NCBI RefSeq assembly: GCF_016734765.1
Contig: NZ_JAERQE010000016.1
Span: 1 to 64,000, forward strand
Source: Microvirga soli
GTDB lineage: Bacteria > Pseudomonadota > Alphaproteobacteria > Rhizobiales > Beijerinckiaceae
Length of the DNA: 64,000 bases
Direction of reading: 5' to 3'
Below, piece by piece: positions 47,599 to 57,249 of this stretch (position 1 is the stretch's first letter; each line of letters begins with the position of its first letter). Both the position numbers and the translations under genes were made by a program. Under the pieces are notes generated by a model that saw only the letters and a list, made by a program, of their open reading frames with translations, searched no databases and was not told the origin of the DNA.

Positions 47599-48684
47599 AT
47601 GGCCTCTTCCACCGATCTCGACATCGTCAACGTCACCAAGCGCTTCGGCGCGCATGCCGCCGTCGATGACGTGAGTTTCAGCGTCGCTCCCGGCGAGTTC
47701 TTCTCGATCCTCGGCCCCTCCGGTTGCGGCAAGACCACCCTGATGCGCATGATCGCCGGGTTCGAGCATCCGACCTCCGGCGACATCCGCATCCGTGGGA
47801 AATCGATGATCGGCGTTCCCGCCAACCGGCGCCCGGTCAACATGGTGTTCCAGAGCCTCGCGCTCTTTCCCATGATGAGCGTGGGCGAGAACGTGGCCTA
47901 TGGGCTCACCTGCCGCGGCGTCTCGCGCGCGGAGGCCGAGGAGCGGGCAGGCCGCATGCTGGAGCGTGTGGGCCTCAAGGGTTTCGGCGAGCGCCGCGTG
48001 ACGGCGCTGTCGGGCGGCCAGCGGCAGCGCGTGGCGATTGCCCGCTGCTTGGTGCTGGAGCCCACGCTGGTGCTCCTCGACGAGCCGCTCGGCGCGCTTG
48101 ACCTGAAACTGCGCGAGCACATGAAGATCGAGCTCAAGCAGTTGCAGGGTACGTTCAACACCACCTTCGCCTACATCACGCACGATCAGTCCGAAGCGCT
48201 CGTCATGTCCGATCGCATCGCGGTGATGAACCAGGGCCGGTTTGAGCAGGTAGGAAGTCCGCGCGAGCTTTATCACAACCCGGCAACGCCTTTCGTCGCG
48301 AGCTTCGTCGGCGAGACGAACCGCCTGCAGGGCGAGGCGGCGCCGGCCTCCAATGGTGCCATTGCCGTGCGTCTTCCATCGGGCACTATCGTGCAGGGGC
48401 AGGGGAGTGCAGCCGCGAAGGCGGCGCTTGCCTTCGTGCGCCCTGAAGCTGTGGCCCTCGCGCAGGATCCTTCATCGTTGGGCAATCTCCCCAACCGCTT
48501 CGAGGGCCGCGTTTCGGCCGTTCTGTTCGACGGGGCCGCTTCGAGCCTGCTCATCGACACGACCGGCTTTGAGCAGCCGGTGCGAGCTGTGCTGCCGCAA
48601 GTTGGTCCGCTCGCCGGCATCCAGGTCGGCGCGCCCGTTCACGTGGGCTGGACGGCCGATGCCATGAAGGTCTTCGCCACATGA
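47599..48684 (+). CDS. Polyamine-type ABC transporter ATPase (PotA-like)
   Basis: A 361-residue ATP-binding subunit. Walker A 'GPSGCGKTTLMR', Q-loop 'MVFQSLALFPMMSVGENV', signature '[15 protein letters not shown]', Walker B 'LVLLDEPLGALDLKLR', H-loop 'YITHDQSEAL', then a C-terminal TOBE-type regulatory domain. The frame is open far upstream through the binding-protein gene in another frame; ATG 47599 gives the family length. The stop overlaps the permease start as ATGA. Confidence 0.93.
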   Translation: MASSTDLDIVNVTKRFGAHAAVDDVSFSVAPGEFFSILGPSGCGKTTLMRMIAGFEHPTSGDIRIRGKSMIGVPANRRPVNMVFQSLALFPMMSVGENVAYGLTCRGVSRAEAEERAGRMLERVGLKGFGERRVTALSGGQRQRVAIARCLVLEPTLVLLDEPLGALDLKLREHMKIELKQLQGTFNTTFAYITHDQSEALVMSDRIAVMNQGRFEQVGSPRELYHNPATPFVASFVGETNRLQGEAAPASNGAIAVRLPSGTIVQGQGSAAAKAALAFVRPEAVALAQDPSSLGNLPNRFEGRVSAVLFDGAASSLLIDTTGFEQPVRAVLPQVGPLAGIQVGAPVHVGWTADAMKVFAT

Positions 48685-49550
48685 TCGCGAAGCCTGCGCA
48701 GCGCCTCACGCTCTTCCTGCTGCTCGCGCCTGCCATCCTGTGGCTCGGGCTGCTCATCGTGCTGCCGCATGTGGAGATCCTCGTCCTCTCCTTCAGCGAG
48801 CGCGTGGCGCCGCGGGTCTATGCCTTCGGTGTCGGCAATTACCTCGAATTCTTCACCGAGCCGCTCTACTGGCGCACCTTCGCGCGCACAGCCTTCATGT
48901 CGATCCTCGTGACGGCGCTCACGCTGGTGCTCGCCTTTCCCATCGCGCTCTACATCGCTCGCGTGGCGCAAGGCCGCCTCAAGGCGATGCTTCTCCTGCT
49001 GTGCCTCTTGCCGTTCTGGGTGTCGGAGCTGGTGCGCACGCTCGGCTGGATGATCCTACTGCGCGAGACCGGCGTGGTCTCCTATGTGCTGCGTTCCATT
49101 GGCCTCTCGAGCCAGCCGGTCGAGCTCCTCTACAACGACGGCGCGGTGATCCTCGGCCTCGTCTATGGCGGATTGCTGTTCATGATCGTTCCGCTCGCTA
49201 ACGCGCTGGAGAGCCTGGAACCCGCCGTCGTCGAGGCCGGCTACGATCTCGGCGGGAGCCGCTGGACCGTACTGCGCCGCATCGTCATTCCCCATGCCAT
49301 GCCCGGCATCGTGGCGGGCTGCATCATCGTGTTCATGCTCACCGTGGGCAACTTCGCCACGCCGGTGCTACTTGGTGGCAAGAACGGGTTGTGGTTCACG
49401 GAGCAGATCTACGCGCAGTTCATCACGCGCTTCAACTGGCCCCAGGGCGCGGCCTTCGGCATGCTGCTCCTGCTGCTCTCCTCGGCCATCGTGTGGCTAG
49501 GCCTGCGCCTCACCGGCCAGAGCCTCGGCACCACTCTGAAGCAGGCTTAG
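48681..49550 (+). CDS. Polyamine-type ABC transporter permease (PotB-like)
   Basis: A 289-residue inner-membrane protein with six predicted helices. 'LLLAPAILWLGLLIVLPHVEILVLSF' is the first helix, and the EAA loop is around 'EAGYDLGGSRWTVLRRIVIPHAMPGI'. 'VGNFATPVLLGGKNGLWFTEQIYAQF' is typical of PotB-type permeases. Coupled to the ATPase gene by a 4-bp overlap. Confidence 0.92.
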   Translation: MIAKPAQRLTLFLLLAPAILWLGLLIVLPHVEILVLSFSERVAPRVYAFGVGNYLEFFTEPLYWRTFARTAFMSILVTALTLVLAFPIALYIARVAQGRLKAMLLLLCLLPFWVSELVRTLGWMILLRETGVVSYVLRSIGLSSQPVELLYNDGAVILGLVYGGLLFMIVPLANALESLEPAVVEAGYDLGGSRWTVLRRIVIPHAMPGIVAGCIIVFMLTVGNFATPVLLGGKNGLWFTEQIYAQFITRFNWPQGAAFGMLLLLLSSAIVWLGLRLTGQSLGTTLKQA

Positions 49551-49555
49551 GCATC

Positions 49556-50395
49556 ATGAACCGTCCGTCTCTCACCTGGAAGCTCTACATCGGGGCGTTC
49601 TATCTCTTCCTGTTCGCGCCGCTTCTGGTCGTGGCGGTCTTCGCCTTCAACGCGAGCCCGTTCCCGTCGCCGCCGTGGCGCGGCTTCACGCTGGAATGGT
49701 TCACCGGCTCCGGCTCTATTGCCGGCAAGCCGGGTGTGCTGGTGGACCCGATTTGGCTCGAGAGCATCGGCAACAGCTTCAGGGTTGCGATTCCCGTGGC
49801 GCTGCTCGCCGTTCTGCTCGGTACGGTGAACGCCTGGGTGCTGGAGCGGGCCGAGTTTCGCGGCAAGACATTCGTGGCCATGATGATGCTGTGGCCGCTG
49901 GTCATCCCCGGCGTGGTGCTCGGCATCTCGATCCTGGCCTTCTTCTCGCGCGTGGCGAATGGGCTTGAAGACTGGCTTCAGACCGATCTCGACTTCCTGC
50001 GCCCCGGCCTGCCGCTCGTGGTGCTGGGCCAGCTCTCCTTCATCCTGACCATCGCGACGCTCATCATCGCCGCACGCCTGCGCAAGTTCGACCGGTCGCT
50101 GGAGGAAGCCGCCTTCGATCTCGGCGCCAGCCGTGCGCGCGTGCTGCGAACCGTGACGCTGCCTTTCCTGAAACCCGCCCTCATCGGGGCAGGCCTCGTG
50201 GCGCTGCTGATGTCGTTCGAGAACTTCAACACGACCCTGATGCTGGTGGGTTCCGTGGCGCCGCTGCCGATCACCATGTACGGACAGATGCGCGAGGGCG
50301 CATCGCCGGCGATCAACGCGGTGAGCCTGCTGCTCATGCTCGGCGTCGGCGGCATTGCGAGCGTGTTTGCACTGACCTCGAAGGCGGAGCGGTAG
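49556..50395 (+). CDS. Polyamine-type ABC transporter permease (PotC-like)
   Basis: A 279-residue inner-membrane protein. 'FYLFLFAPLLVVAVFAFNASPFPSPPWRGFTLEWF' is the PotC-type start, 'AAFDLGASRARVLRTVTLPFLKPALIGAGLVALLMSFENFNTTLML' the EAA loop and following helix. It begins 5 bp after the PotB-like stop and ends the operon; REP palindromes follow. Confidence 0.92.
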   Translation: MNRPSLTWKLYIGAFYLFLFAPLLVVAVFAFNASPFPSPPWRGFTLEWFTGSGSIAGKPGVLVDPIWLESIGNSFRVAIPVALLAVLLGTVNAWVLERAEFRGKTFVAMMMLWPLVIPGVVLGISILAFFSRVANGLEDWLQTDLDFLRPGLPLVVLGQLSFILTIATLIIAARLRKFDRSLEEAAFDLGASRARVLRTVTLPFLKPALIGAGLVALLMSFENFNTTLMLVGSVAPLPITMYGQMREGASPAINAVSLLLMLGVGGIASVFALTSKAER

Positions 50396-50447
50396 GTCAC
50401 CGCCTTTGGCATCACCGTCCTTGTGCCGGCTATGAAGATGTTAAGGT

Positions 50448-50691
50448 GTCATCCCGGACGGCGAATGCCGATCCGGGATCGTTCAAACCAGTCCAGCACT
50501 GTCATCCCGGAGCCGCGTAAGCGGAGCCCGGGATCCATAGCCGCTGACGATGCAGAACGAGGCGCGACACTCCTCGTTCGGTGATGAAATGTCGTGTTTA
50601 TGGATCCCCGCCTGCGCGGGGATGACAGTGTCGAGGTTCCAGTGCCCGGTTCTGCGCACGATCCCGGATCGCCTGCGGCGTCCGGGATGAC
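50448..50691. repeat. Cluster of four REP-like palindromes
   Basis: The 324-base gap between the converging PotC-like and dipeptidase genes holds four imperfect GTCATCCCGG/CCGGGATGAC palindromes: 50448-50480, 50501-50535, 50601-50628 and 50660-50691. A fifth is at 45307. Such elements are dispersed in Methylobacteriaceae and other Rhizobiales genomes between converging genes. No gene lies in the gap. Confidence 0.8.
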
Positions 50692-50719
50692 CCTAGAGGG
50701 GATGTGCTGCTTAACAGCC

Positions 50720-51787
50720 TCACCGCCCCCAGGTGCGCTCCAGAACGTTCACCCAGTTCTCGTAGCAGAGCTTGCGCAGGGTCGCCTCGTCGTAGCCGTG
50801 GCGGCGCATGGTATCGACGAGGCGGGGCAGGCCGCGCACGTCGCCGATCTCGGCCGGAATCGTCGCGCCGTCGAAGTCGGAGCCGAGGCCGACGCCGTCC
50901 ACACCCACATGCTCGATCAGGTGATCCATATGGCGGATCATCTCCTCCAGGGGCGTGTCGTCGTTGCGCATGCCGTCGGGGCGAATGAACGAGGTGGCGA
51001 AGTTCACGCCCACCATGCCACGGCTCTCGCGGATGGCGCCGAGCTGCTTGTCGGTCAGGTTGCGCGAATGCCGGCAGATCTCCCAGGCATTGGAGTGGGT
51101 CGCGACGAGCGGCGCATCGGAGAGCCGCGCCACGTCCCAGAAACCCTTCTCGTTCAGGTGCGAGAGATCGATCATGATCTTGAGGCGGTTGCAGGCGCGC
51201 ACTAGCTCGATGCCGCAATCGGTGAGGCCGGGACCTGTGTCCGGCGTCGAGGGATAGCGGAACGGCACGCCATGGCCGAAGATGTTCGGGCGGCTCCAGA
51301 CGGGGCCGATTGAGCGCAGGCCGCTCTCGTAGAGCACGTCGAGCATATAGAGATCGGGGTCGATTCCCTCAGCACCCTCGATATGCAGGATCGCCGCGAG
51401 CTTGCCCGCATCGATGCAGTGGCGGATGTCGGCCGCTGTACGGCAGATCTTCACCTCGCCTTTCGAGGCGCGCTCGATGCGGATGAGCAGCGCGGCCATG
51501 TGCGCCGTCACCTGCTGGCTCGTCGGCAGCGGAAGCGGCGAGGAGAGGGGAACATCGTACTGCGCTTGAGCCATCAGCTCATCCACGTCGATATTCGCGC
51601 TCTCGGACGGCACGTAGACGGCGAAGAACCCGCCGACAAAGCCGCCCTGCTTCATGCGCGGCCAATCGAGATGGCCGATATTGTCCCCTTCGAGAAAAGC
51701 CTGCTCGGGCTGGATCTTGCCGCGCATGAGGCGCAGCAGCACGTCGTTGTGGCCGTCGAAGACAGGCATCAAAGGAGAGCTGGACAT
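50720..51787 (-). CDS. Membrane dipeptidase (peptidase M19 family)
   Basis: A 355-residue zinc dipeptidase. 'PVFDGHNDVLLRLMRG' holds the first metal-binding HxD, 'AAILHIEGAEGI' the bridging Glu, 'MIDLSHLNEKGFWDVA' and 'PLVATHSNAWEI' the further His residues, and 'GVDGVGLGSDFDG' the C-terminal Asp. It cleaves dipeptides, possibly with D-residues. As the last gene of the dipeptide transporter operon, 38 bp after the ATPase, it probably splits the imported substrate. Confidence 0.93.
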   Translation of the reverse strand: MSSSPLMPVFDGHNDVLLRLMRGKIQPEQAFLEGDNIGHLDWPRMKQGGFVGGFFAVYVPSESANIDVDELMAQAQYDVPLSSPLPLPTSQQVTAHMAALLIRIERASKGEVKICRTAADIRHCIDAGKLAAILHIEGAEGIDPDLYMLDVLYESGLRSIGPVWSRPNIFGHGVPFRYPSTPDTGPGLTDCGIELVRACNRLKIMIDLSHLNEKGFWDVARLSDAPLVATHSNAWEICRHSRNLTDKQLGAIRESRGMVGVNFATSFIRPDGMRNDDTPLEEMIRHMDHLIEHVGVDGVGLGSDFDGATIPAEIGDVRGLPRLVDTMRRHGYDEATLRKLCYENWVNVLERTWGR

Positions 51788-51825
51788 CGTTTCACATCAA
51801 AATGGGTGGCGGGAAAAATGCGTAC

Positions 51826-52605
<780 letters not shown>

Positions 52606-52620
52606 CGGTTCTGTCGCCTG

Positions 52621-53457
52621 TCACAATGCCCATGCGGGATCGCGGTTCAGGGTGGGTAGCGGGCGAACGTCATTCGCCAGCGTCGGCAGGCAGCGCATCA
52701 GCCCCTGGGTGTATGGGTGCTGCGCGTCGCGCAGGTTCTTCGCTTCCAGCTCTTCGACGACACGGCCGGCATACATCACCAGCACCCGGTCGCAGAAAGA
52801 GGAGACGAGCTTGAGATCGTGTGAGATGAAGATGAGGCCCATGCCGCGTTCCGACACGAGCTCGTCGAGAATGCGCAGCACTTCCATCGAGACTGTCACG
52901 TCGAGAGCCGAGGTGGGTTCGTCGGCGATGAGCAGGTCGGGCTCTGTCACGAGCATCATGGCGATCATGGCGCGCTGCCCCATGCCGCCGGAGACCTCGT
53001 GCGGGTAGAGGGAGAACACACGGCCGGGGTCACGCATCTTCACGGCTTCCAGCATGGCGAGTGCCCTGTCGCGGGCCTCCGCCTTGCCGGCCTTCACATG
53101 GGCCTGATAGGCCTCGATGATCTGCTCGCCGATGGTCATGACCGGATTGAGCGAATACTTCGGATCCTGCATGACCATGCTGATGCGCCCGCCGCGCAAG
53201 GTGCGCAGGGTGCGCTTCGAGGCTTTCTGCAGGTCAATGCCGTCGAAGGCGAGGCGCTTGGCCGTCACCTCGCCGGGCGGCGGGGTGAGGCCGAGGATGG
53301 CGCGGCCCGTCTGAGACTTGCCGGAGCCGGACTCGCCCACGATACCGAGGCGTTCGCGGCCGAGCTGGAAGGACACGCCGCGCACCGCTTCCACGGTGCC
53401 GGTGCGCAGATGAAAGCGGACGCGCAGGTCCTCGACGTCGAGAAGCGGCTTGGTCAT
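52621..53457 (-). CDS. Dipeptide/oligopeptide ABC transporter ATPase (DppD-like)
   Basis: A 278-residue ATP-binding subunit. Walker A '[13 protein letters not shown]', Q-loop 'MVMQDPKYSLNPVMTIGEQI', signature 'VSGGMGQRAMIAMM', Walker B '[13 protein letters not shown]', H-loop 'FISHDLKLV'. The ATG at 53457 overlaps the stop of the upstream permease as ATGA; the open frame further upstream is a shadow. Confidence 0.92.
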   Translation of the reverse strand: MTKPLLDVEDLRVRFHLRTGTVEAVRGVSFQLGRERLGIVGESGSGKSQTGRAILGLTPPPGEVTAKRLAFDGIDLQKASKRTLRTLRGGRISMVMQDPKYSLNPVMTIGEQIIEAYQAHVKAGKAEARDRALAMLEAVKMRDPGRVFSLYPHEVSGGMGQRAMIAMMLVTEPDLLIADEPTSALDVTVSMEVLRILDELVSERGMGLIFISHDLKLVSSFCDRVLVMYAGRVVEELEAKNLRDAQHPYTQGLMRCLPTLANDVRPLPTLNRDPAWAL

Positions 53458-54392
53458 TTGGCAGCCTTCGGATCGAGAACGTCGCGCAGGCCGTCGCCCA
53501 GCAGGTTGAAGCCGAGGCTCACCACGAAGATGGCGATGCCCGGCATGGCGGCGACCCACCATTGATCGATGAGGTAGTTGCGGCCCGTGGCCACCATGGC
53601 GCCCCATTCCGGCATCGGCGGCTGCGCCCCAAGGCCGAGGAAGCCGAGGCCCGCCGCCGTCAGGATGATGCCGGCCATGTCAAGCGTCACGCGCACGATC
53701 AGCGAGGACAGGCACAGCGGCACCACATGGCCAAGGATGATGCGTGGCGTAGACGCGCCCTGGAGCTTCACGGCCGCGATGAAATCGCTGTTGCGGATCA
53801 TCAGCGTCTCGGCGCGCGCGATGCGGGCATAAGGCGGCCAGGAGGTGATGGCGATGGCGATGATGGCGTTCTCGATGCCGGGACCCAGCGCCGCCACGAA
53901 GGCGAGCGCCAGGATCAGGCGCGGGAAGGCCAGGAAGATGTCGGTTGTCCGCATCAGGACCGTATCGACCCAGCCGCCGAGATAGCCGGAGACGGTGCCG
54001 ACCAGAAGCCCGATGGGCGTTGCGATCAGGGCCACCAGAACAACGATGAAGAGCGTGACGCGGGAGCCGTGCACGATGCGTGAGAAGATATCGCGGGCCT
54101 GATCGTCCGTTCCGAGCCAAAAGGTCTCGCTCGGCGGCAGGAGACGCTCAGTGCGCAGGTCCCCGCCGGTGACCGGCGAATAGGGTGCGATGACGTCGGC
54201 GAAGATCGCCACGAGGATCAGCAGGAGGACGATGCCGAGGCCGACGACGGCGAGCGGGTTCCGGGAGAAGGAACGCCAGCCGAGATAGAAGCGGCCGAGG
54301 CGCGCCTGCCAGCGGGAATGCGGCTCCGGGGAGAGCAGCCAGGCACGCATGCCGGCAGGCTCGGAAGCCAGGGGGAGAGGGGCGCCAGTCAT
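53454..54392 (-). CDS. Dipeptide/oligopeptide ABC transporter permease (DppC-like)
   Basis: A 312-residue inner-membrane protein. 'FSRNPLAVVGLGIVLLLILVAIFADVIAPYSP' is the first helix, then 'FWLGTDDQARDIFSRIVHG', the EAA-like 'NSDFIAAVKLQGASTPRIILGHVVP', and 'FNLLGDGLRDVLDPKAAK' at the C-terminus. Overlaps both neighbours by 1-4 bp, a tightly coupled operon. Confidence 0.93.
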   Translation of the reverse strand: MTGAPLPLASEPAGMRAWLLSPEPHSRWQARLGRFYLGWRSFSRNPLAVVGLGIVLLLILVAIFADVIAPYSPVTGGDLRTERLLPPSETFWLGTDDQARDIFSRIVHGSRVTLFIVVLVALIATPIGLLVGTVSGYLGGWVDTVLMRTTDIFLAFPRLILALAFVAALGPGIENAIIAIAITSWPPYARIARAETLMIRNSDFIAAVKLQGASTPRIILGHVVPLCLSSLIVRVTLDMAGIILTAAGLGFLGLGAQPPMPEWGAMVATGRNYLIDQWWVAAMPGIAIFVVSLGFNLLGDGLRDVLDPKAAK

Positions 54393-55450
54393 CAGCGTGT
54401 CCTCGGATCAAGCAAGCGGTAGAGCAGGTCGGACACGAGATTGAGCAGCACGAAGGCGGTTCCGATCACGAGGGTTCCGCCGAGCACCGCGTTCATATCC
54501 GCATTCTGCAGCGAATTGGTGATGTACTGACCCAGACCTGGCCACGCGAAGATCGTCTCGGTGAGCACGGAGCCTTCGAGCAGGTTGGCATAGGACAGGG
54601 CGATCACGGTGATCAGGGGAACGGCCGCGTTGCGCAGGGCATGGCGCCAGATCACGCGCATCTCGGACAGGCCTTTGACGCGCGCCGCGATCACATACTC
54701 CTGCGCAAGCTCGTTGAGCATGAAGGAGCGCGTCATGCGGCTGATATAGGCCAGCGAAAAATAGCCGAGCAGGCAGGCGGGCAGGATGATGTGCGAAACC
54801 GCATCCCAGAACGCGTCCCACTGACCCTGCATGGCTGTGTCGAGGAGCACGATGTTGGTGACCGGTGTGTAGAGATACGAATAGGTCACGTCGATGCGGC
54901 CCGGTCCAGCCACCCAGCCGAGCTTGGCATAGAAGACCAGCAGGCCCATCAGGCCGAGCCAGAAGATCGGGATGGAGTAGCCGGCAAGACCGAGCACACG
55001 CACGAACTGGTCGATGAAGCTGCCGCGTTTCACCGCCGCGAGGATGCCGAGCGGGATGCCGAGGATGACGCCGATCAGGGTGCCGAGGGTGGCAAGCTCC
55101 AGCGTCGCGGGAAACGTATTGGCGATGTCCGTCAGCACCGGATTGGTGGTGAGGACCGAATTGCCGAAATCGCCTGTGGCGGCCTTCTTTAGATAGATCC
55201 AGAACTGCTGCGCCATCGGCAGATCGAGGCCGAGTTCCTGGCGGACGCGTTCGTAAACCTGCGCAGGTGCCCGGTCGCCCACAATGGCGATCACGGGATC
55301 GATGGGCACGACGCGCCCGATGAAGAAGGTGACGGCGGCAAGGCCGAGGAGGGTCGTCAACAGGACGATGACGAACTGGGCGATGTTCCTAAGGGAGGAG
55401 CGGAGGGCACTTGCGTGCCCTCCGCCCTGGTTCACGACTGCTGAAACCAT
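54392..55450 (-). CDS. Dipeptide/oligopeptide ABC transporter permease (DppB-like)
   Basis: A 352-residue inner-membrane protein. 'FVIVLLTTLLGLAAVTFFIGRVVPIDPVIAIVGD' starts it, 'AQEYVIAARVKGLSEMRVIWRHALRNAAVPLI' is the EAA loop, 'LTETIFAWPGLGQYI' and 'LLNLVSDLLYRLLDPRTR' the end. It begins 7 bp after the binding-protein stop. Confidence 0.93.
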   Translation of the reverse strand: MVSAVVNQGGGHASALRSSLRNIAQFVIVLLTTLLGLAAVTFFIGRVVPIDPVIAIVGDRAPAQVYERVRQELGLDLPMAQQFWIYLKKAATGDFGNSVLTTNPVLTDIANTFPATLELATLGTLIGVILGIPLGILAAVKRGSFIDQFVRVLGLAGYSIPIFWLGLMGLLVFYAKLGWVAGPGRIDVTYSYLYTPVTNIVLLDTAMQGQWDAFWDAVSHIILPACLLGYFSLAYISRMTRSFMLNELAQEYVIAARVKGLSEMRVIWRHALRNAAVPLITVIALSYANLLEGSVLTETIFAWPGLGQYITNSLQNADMNAVLGGTLVIGTAFVLLNLVSDLLYRLLDPRTR

Positions 55451-55457
55451 CGAAGTG

Positions 55458-57053
55458 TTAGTTCTTCTTTGTCTGAGACATATCGTTGTCGCTGAACGAC
55501 GGACCGAGGACGAAGTTGTCCACGTTCTTGCGCACAGCCGCGACTTCAGTCTGCTGCAGGAAGATCACGAACGGACTGTCGTCGAGAACCGACTTCTGCA
55601 GTTCCTTGTACATCTGAGCGCGCTTCTCGGCGTCGCGCTCCATGACGGCAGCGCGGGTCTTGGCGGTCAGCGGGCCCGGATCCCAGGCATTGCGCCAAGC
55701 GAGGGGCTTCGCCTTTGCGCCATCCGAGTTGTCGTCGTTGGCCGCGAAGGTGTCGGCGTTGGAGTTCGGGTCCTGATAATCCGAGCCCCAGTTGCCGATA
55801 TAGATGTCGTGCTGGCGGGCGCGGTACTTGGTCAGAGCCTGCTTGGAGTCCATCGGCAGGATCTCCAGCTTGATGCCGGCCTGGGCGAAGGTCGACTGCA
55901 TGGCCTGGGCGACGCCCATGATCTCAGGTGTCGAGCGCGTGTCCATGGTCACCGAGAAGCCGTCCTTCAGGCCGGCCTTAGCGAGGAGGTCCTTCGCCTT
56001 AGCGACATCGACCTTATAGGGAGTTGTGGTCTCGGCGCCGAGGAAGCCCTTGGGCAGGAAGTTCTGGTGAACCTCACCCTTGTACTTCATGATCGTGTCG
56101 GCAATCGCCGAGTAATCCACGAGGTACTTGAGAGCCAGACGAACTTCGGGCTTGGACAGGTTCGGGTTCTTCTGGTTCAGGCCGAGATAGTAGATCGTTC
56201 CCTTCGGGGCGCTCTGAACCTTGATGTCCGGGCTCTTGGACATCGCGGTGATCTCTTCCGGGTTCAGGCTGCGGGCCACGTCGATGTCGCCCTTCTCGAG
56301 CAGAAGGCGCTGGCTCGCGGTTTCCTTGATGTGGCGGTAGATGATGCGGGCGAGAGGTGTCGGCTTCTCGTAGTGGGGATTGCGCTCGAGGACGAGGACC
56401 TCGTTGGCCTTCCAATCGCGCATGATATACGGGCCCGAGCCGGCATACTTGGTCTTGAGCCAGTTATAGCCCCAGTCGCCGTCCTTCTCGTTCTGGACGA
56501 GAACCTTCTTCTCCACGATCGAGGCGACCGAGTTGCCAAGGCAGTAGAGAACCAGGGTCGGAGCATAGGGCTTGTCGACCTCGATCGTGAGCTCGAGCGG
56601 CCCCGTCTGCTTGATCTTGTCCTTCACGTTGTCCTTCGTGAAGCCGAACTGGCCCAGGATGAAAGCCGGGGACTTGTCGAGCGACACGGCGCGGTGGAGC
56701 GAGTAGACTACATCCTCGGCCGTGATGTTGCTGCCGGAGGCGAACTTCTTGTTCGGCTTGATCTTGAACGTGTAGGTCTTGCCGTCCGGCGAGACCGTCC
56801 AGGACTCGGCGACTTGGCCGGAGATCTTCGAGACATCCTTGATGTCGTAGGTGATCAGGCGCTCATAGGTGTTGCCGTTGATCTCGGACGCGCTCAGCTC
56901 GAAGATCTCGGCGGGGTCGAGCGAGATGATATCGTCCATCTGCCAGGCCTGGACCAGAGTGTCAGCTGGCGTGGCTGCCTGTACGGCAGAGAAGGAGGTC
57001 GCCATCACGGTGACCATGGCGGCGGATAGGATAAATTTCGGTAATGTTCTCAT
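55458..57053 (-). CDS. Dipeptide/oligopeptide ABC transporter substrate-binding protein
   Basis: A 531-residue periplasmic family 5 binding protein. Signal peptide to about residue 26 (cut after 'VQA'). 'TPADTLVQAWQMDDIISLDPAEIFELSASEINGNTYERLITY' is the mature start, with 'FASGSNITAEDVVYSLHRAV', 'YAGSGPYIMRDWKANEVLVLERNPHY' and 'VRLALKYLVDYSAI' as further landmarks. ATG 57053 follows GAGGGAA. First gene of a six-gene operon running to the dipeptidase at 50720. Confidence 0.93.
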   Translation of the reverse strand: MRTLPKFILSAAMVTVMATSFSAVQAATPADTLVQAWQMDDIISLDPAEIFELSASEINGNTYERLITYDIKDVSKISGQVAESWTVSPDGKTYTFKIKPNKKFASGSNITAEDVVYSLHRAVSLDKSPAFILGQFGFTKDNVKDKIKQTGPLELTIEVDKPYAPTLVLYCLGNSVASIVEKKVLVQNEKDGDWGYNWLKTKYAGSGPYIMRDWKANEVLVLERNPHYEKPTPLARIIYRHIKETASQRLLLEKGDIDVARSLNPEEITAMSKSPDIKVQSAPKGTIYYLGLNQKNPNLSKPEVRLALKYLVDYSAIADTIMKYKGEVHQNFLPKGFLGAETTTPYKVDVAKAKDLLAKAGLKDGFSVTMDTRSTPEIMGVAQAMQSTFAQAGIKLEILPMDSKQALTKYRARQHDIYIGNWGSDYQDPNSNADTFAANDDNSDGAKAKPLAWRNAWDPGPLTAKTRAAVMERDAEKRAQMYKELQKSVLDDSPFVIFLQQTEVAAVRKNVDNFVLGPSFSDNDMSQTKKN

Positions 57054-57249
57054 AGGCCAGTTCCCTCGCAACGCTGGGTGCGCTTCTTGTGCGCCCGTAT
57101 GAATGCAAATCACACAGGTTCTGTCGAGTCTACTAACTGGTTACCAACTGGTAAACCTTGTGCAGCATGCCCAAAGGCCGAGCAGGGGAGCTTCAGGTTG
57201 GCTTGGAGGGGGAAAATGTGGCAAAGGCTGCCCGACCTTTCTTGATCGG

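Noticed and set aside
50448..50691. CRISPR-like array
   Set aside because: The repeats are imperfect palindromes of variable spacing and core (REP-type), with no constant repeat-spacer structure or cas genes.
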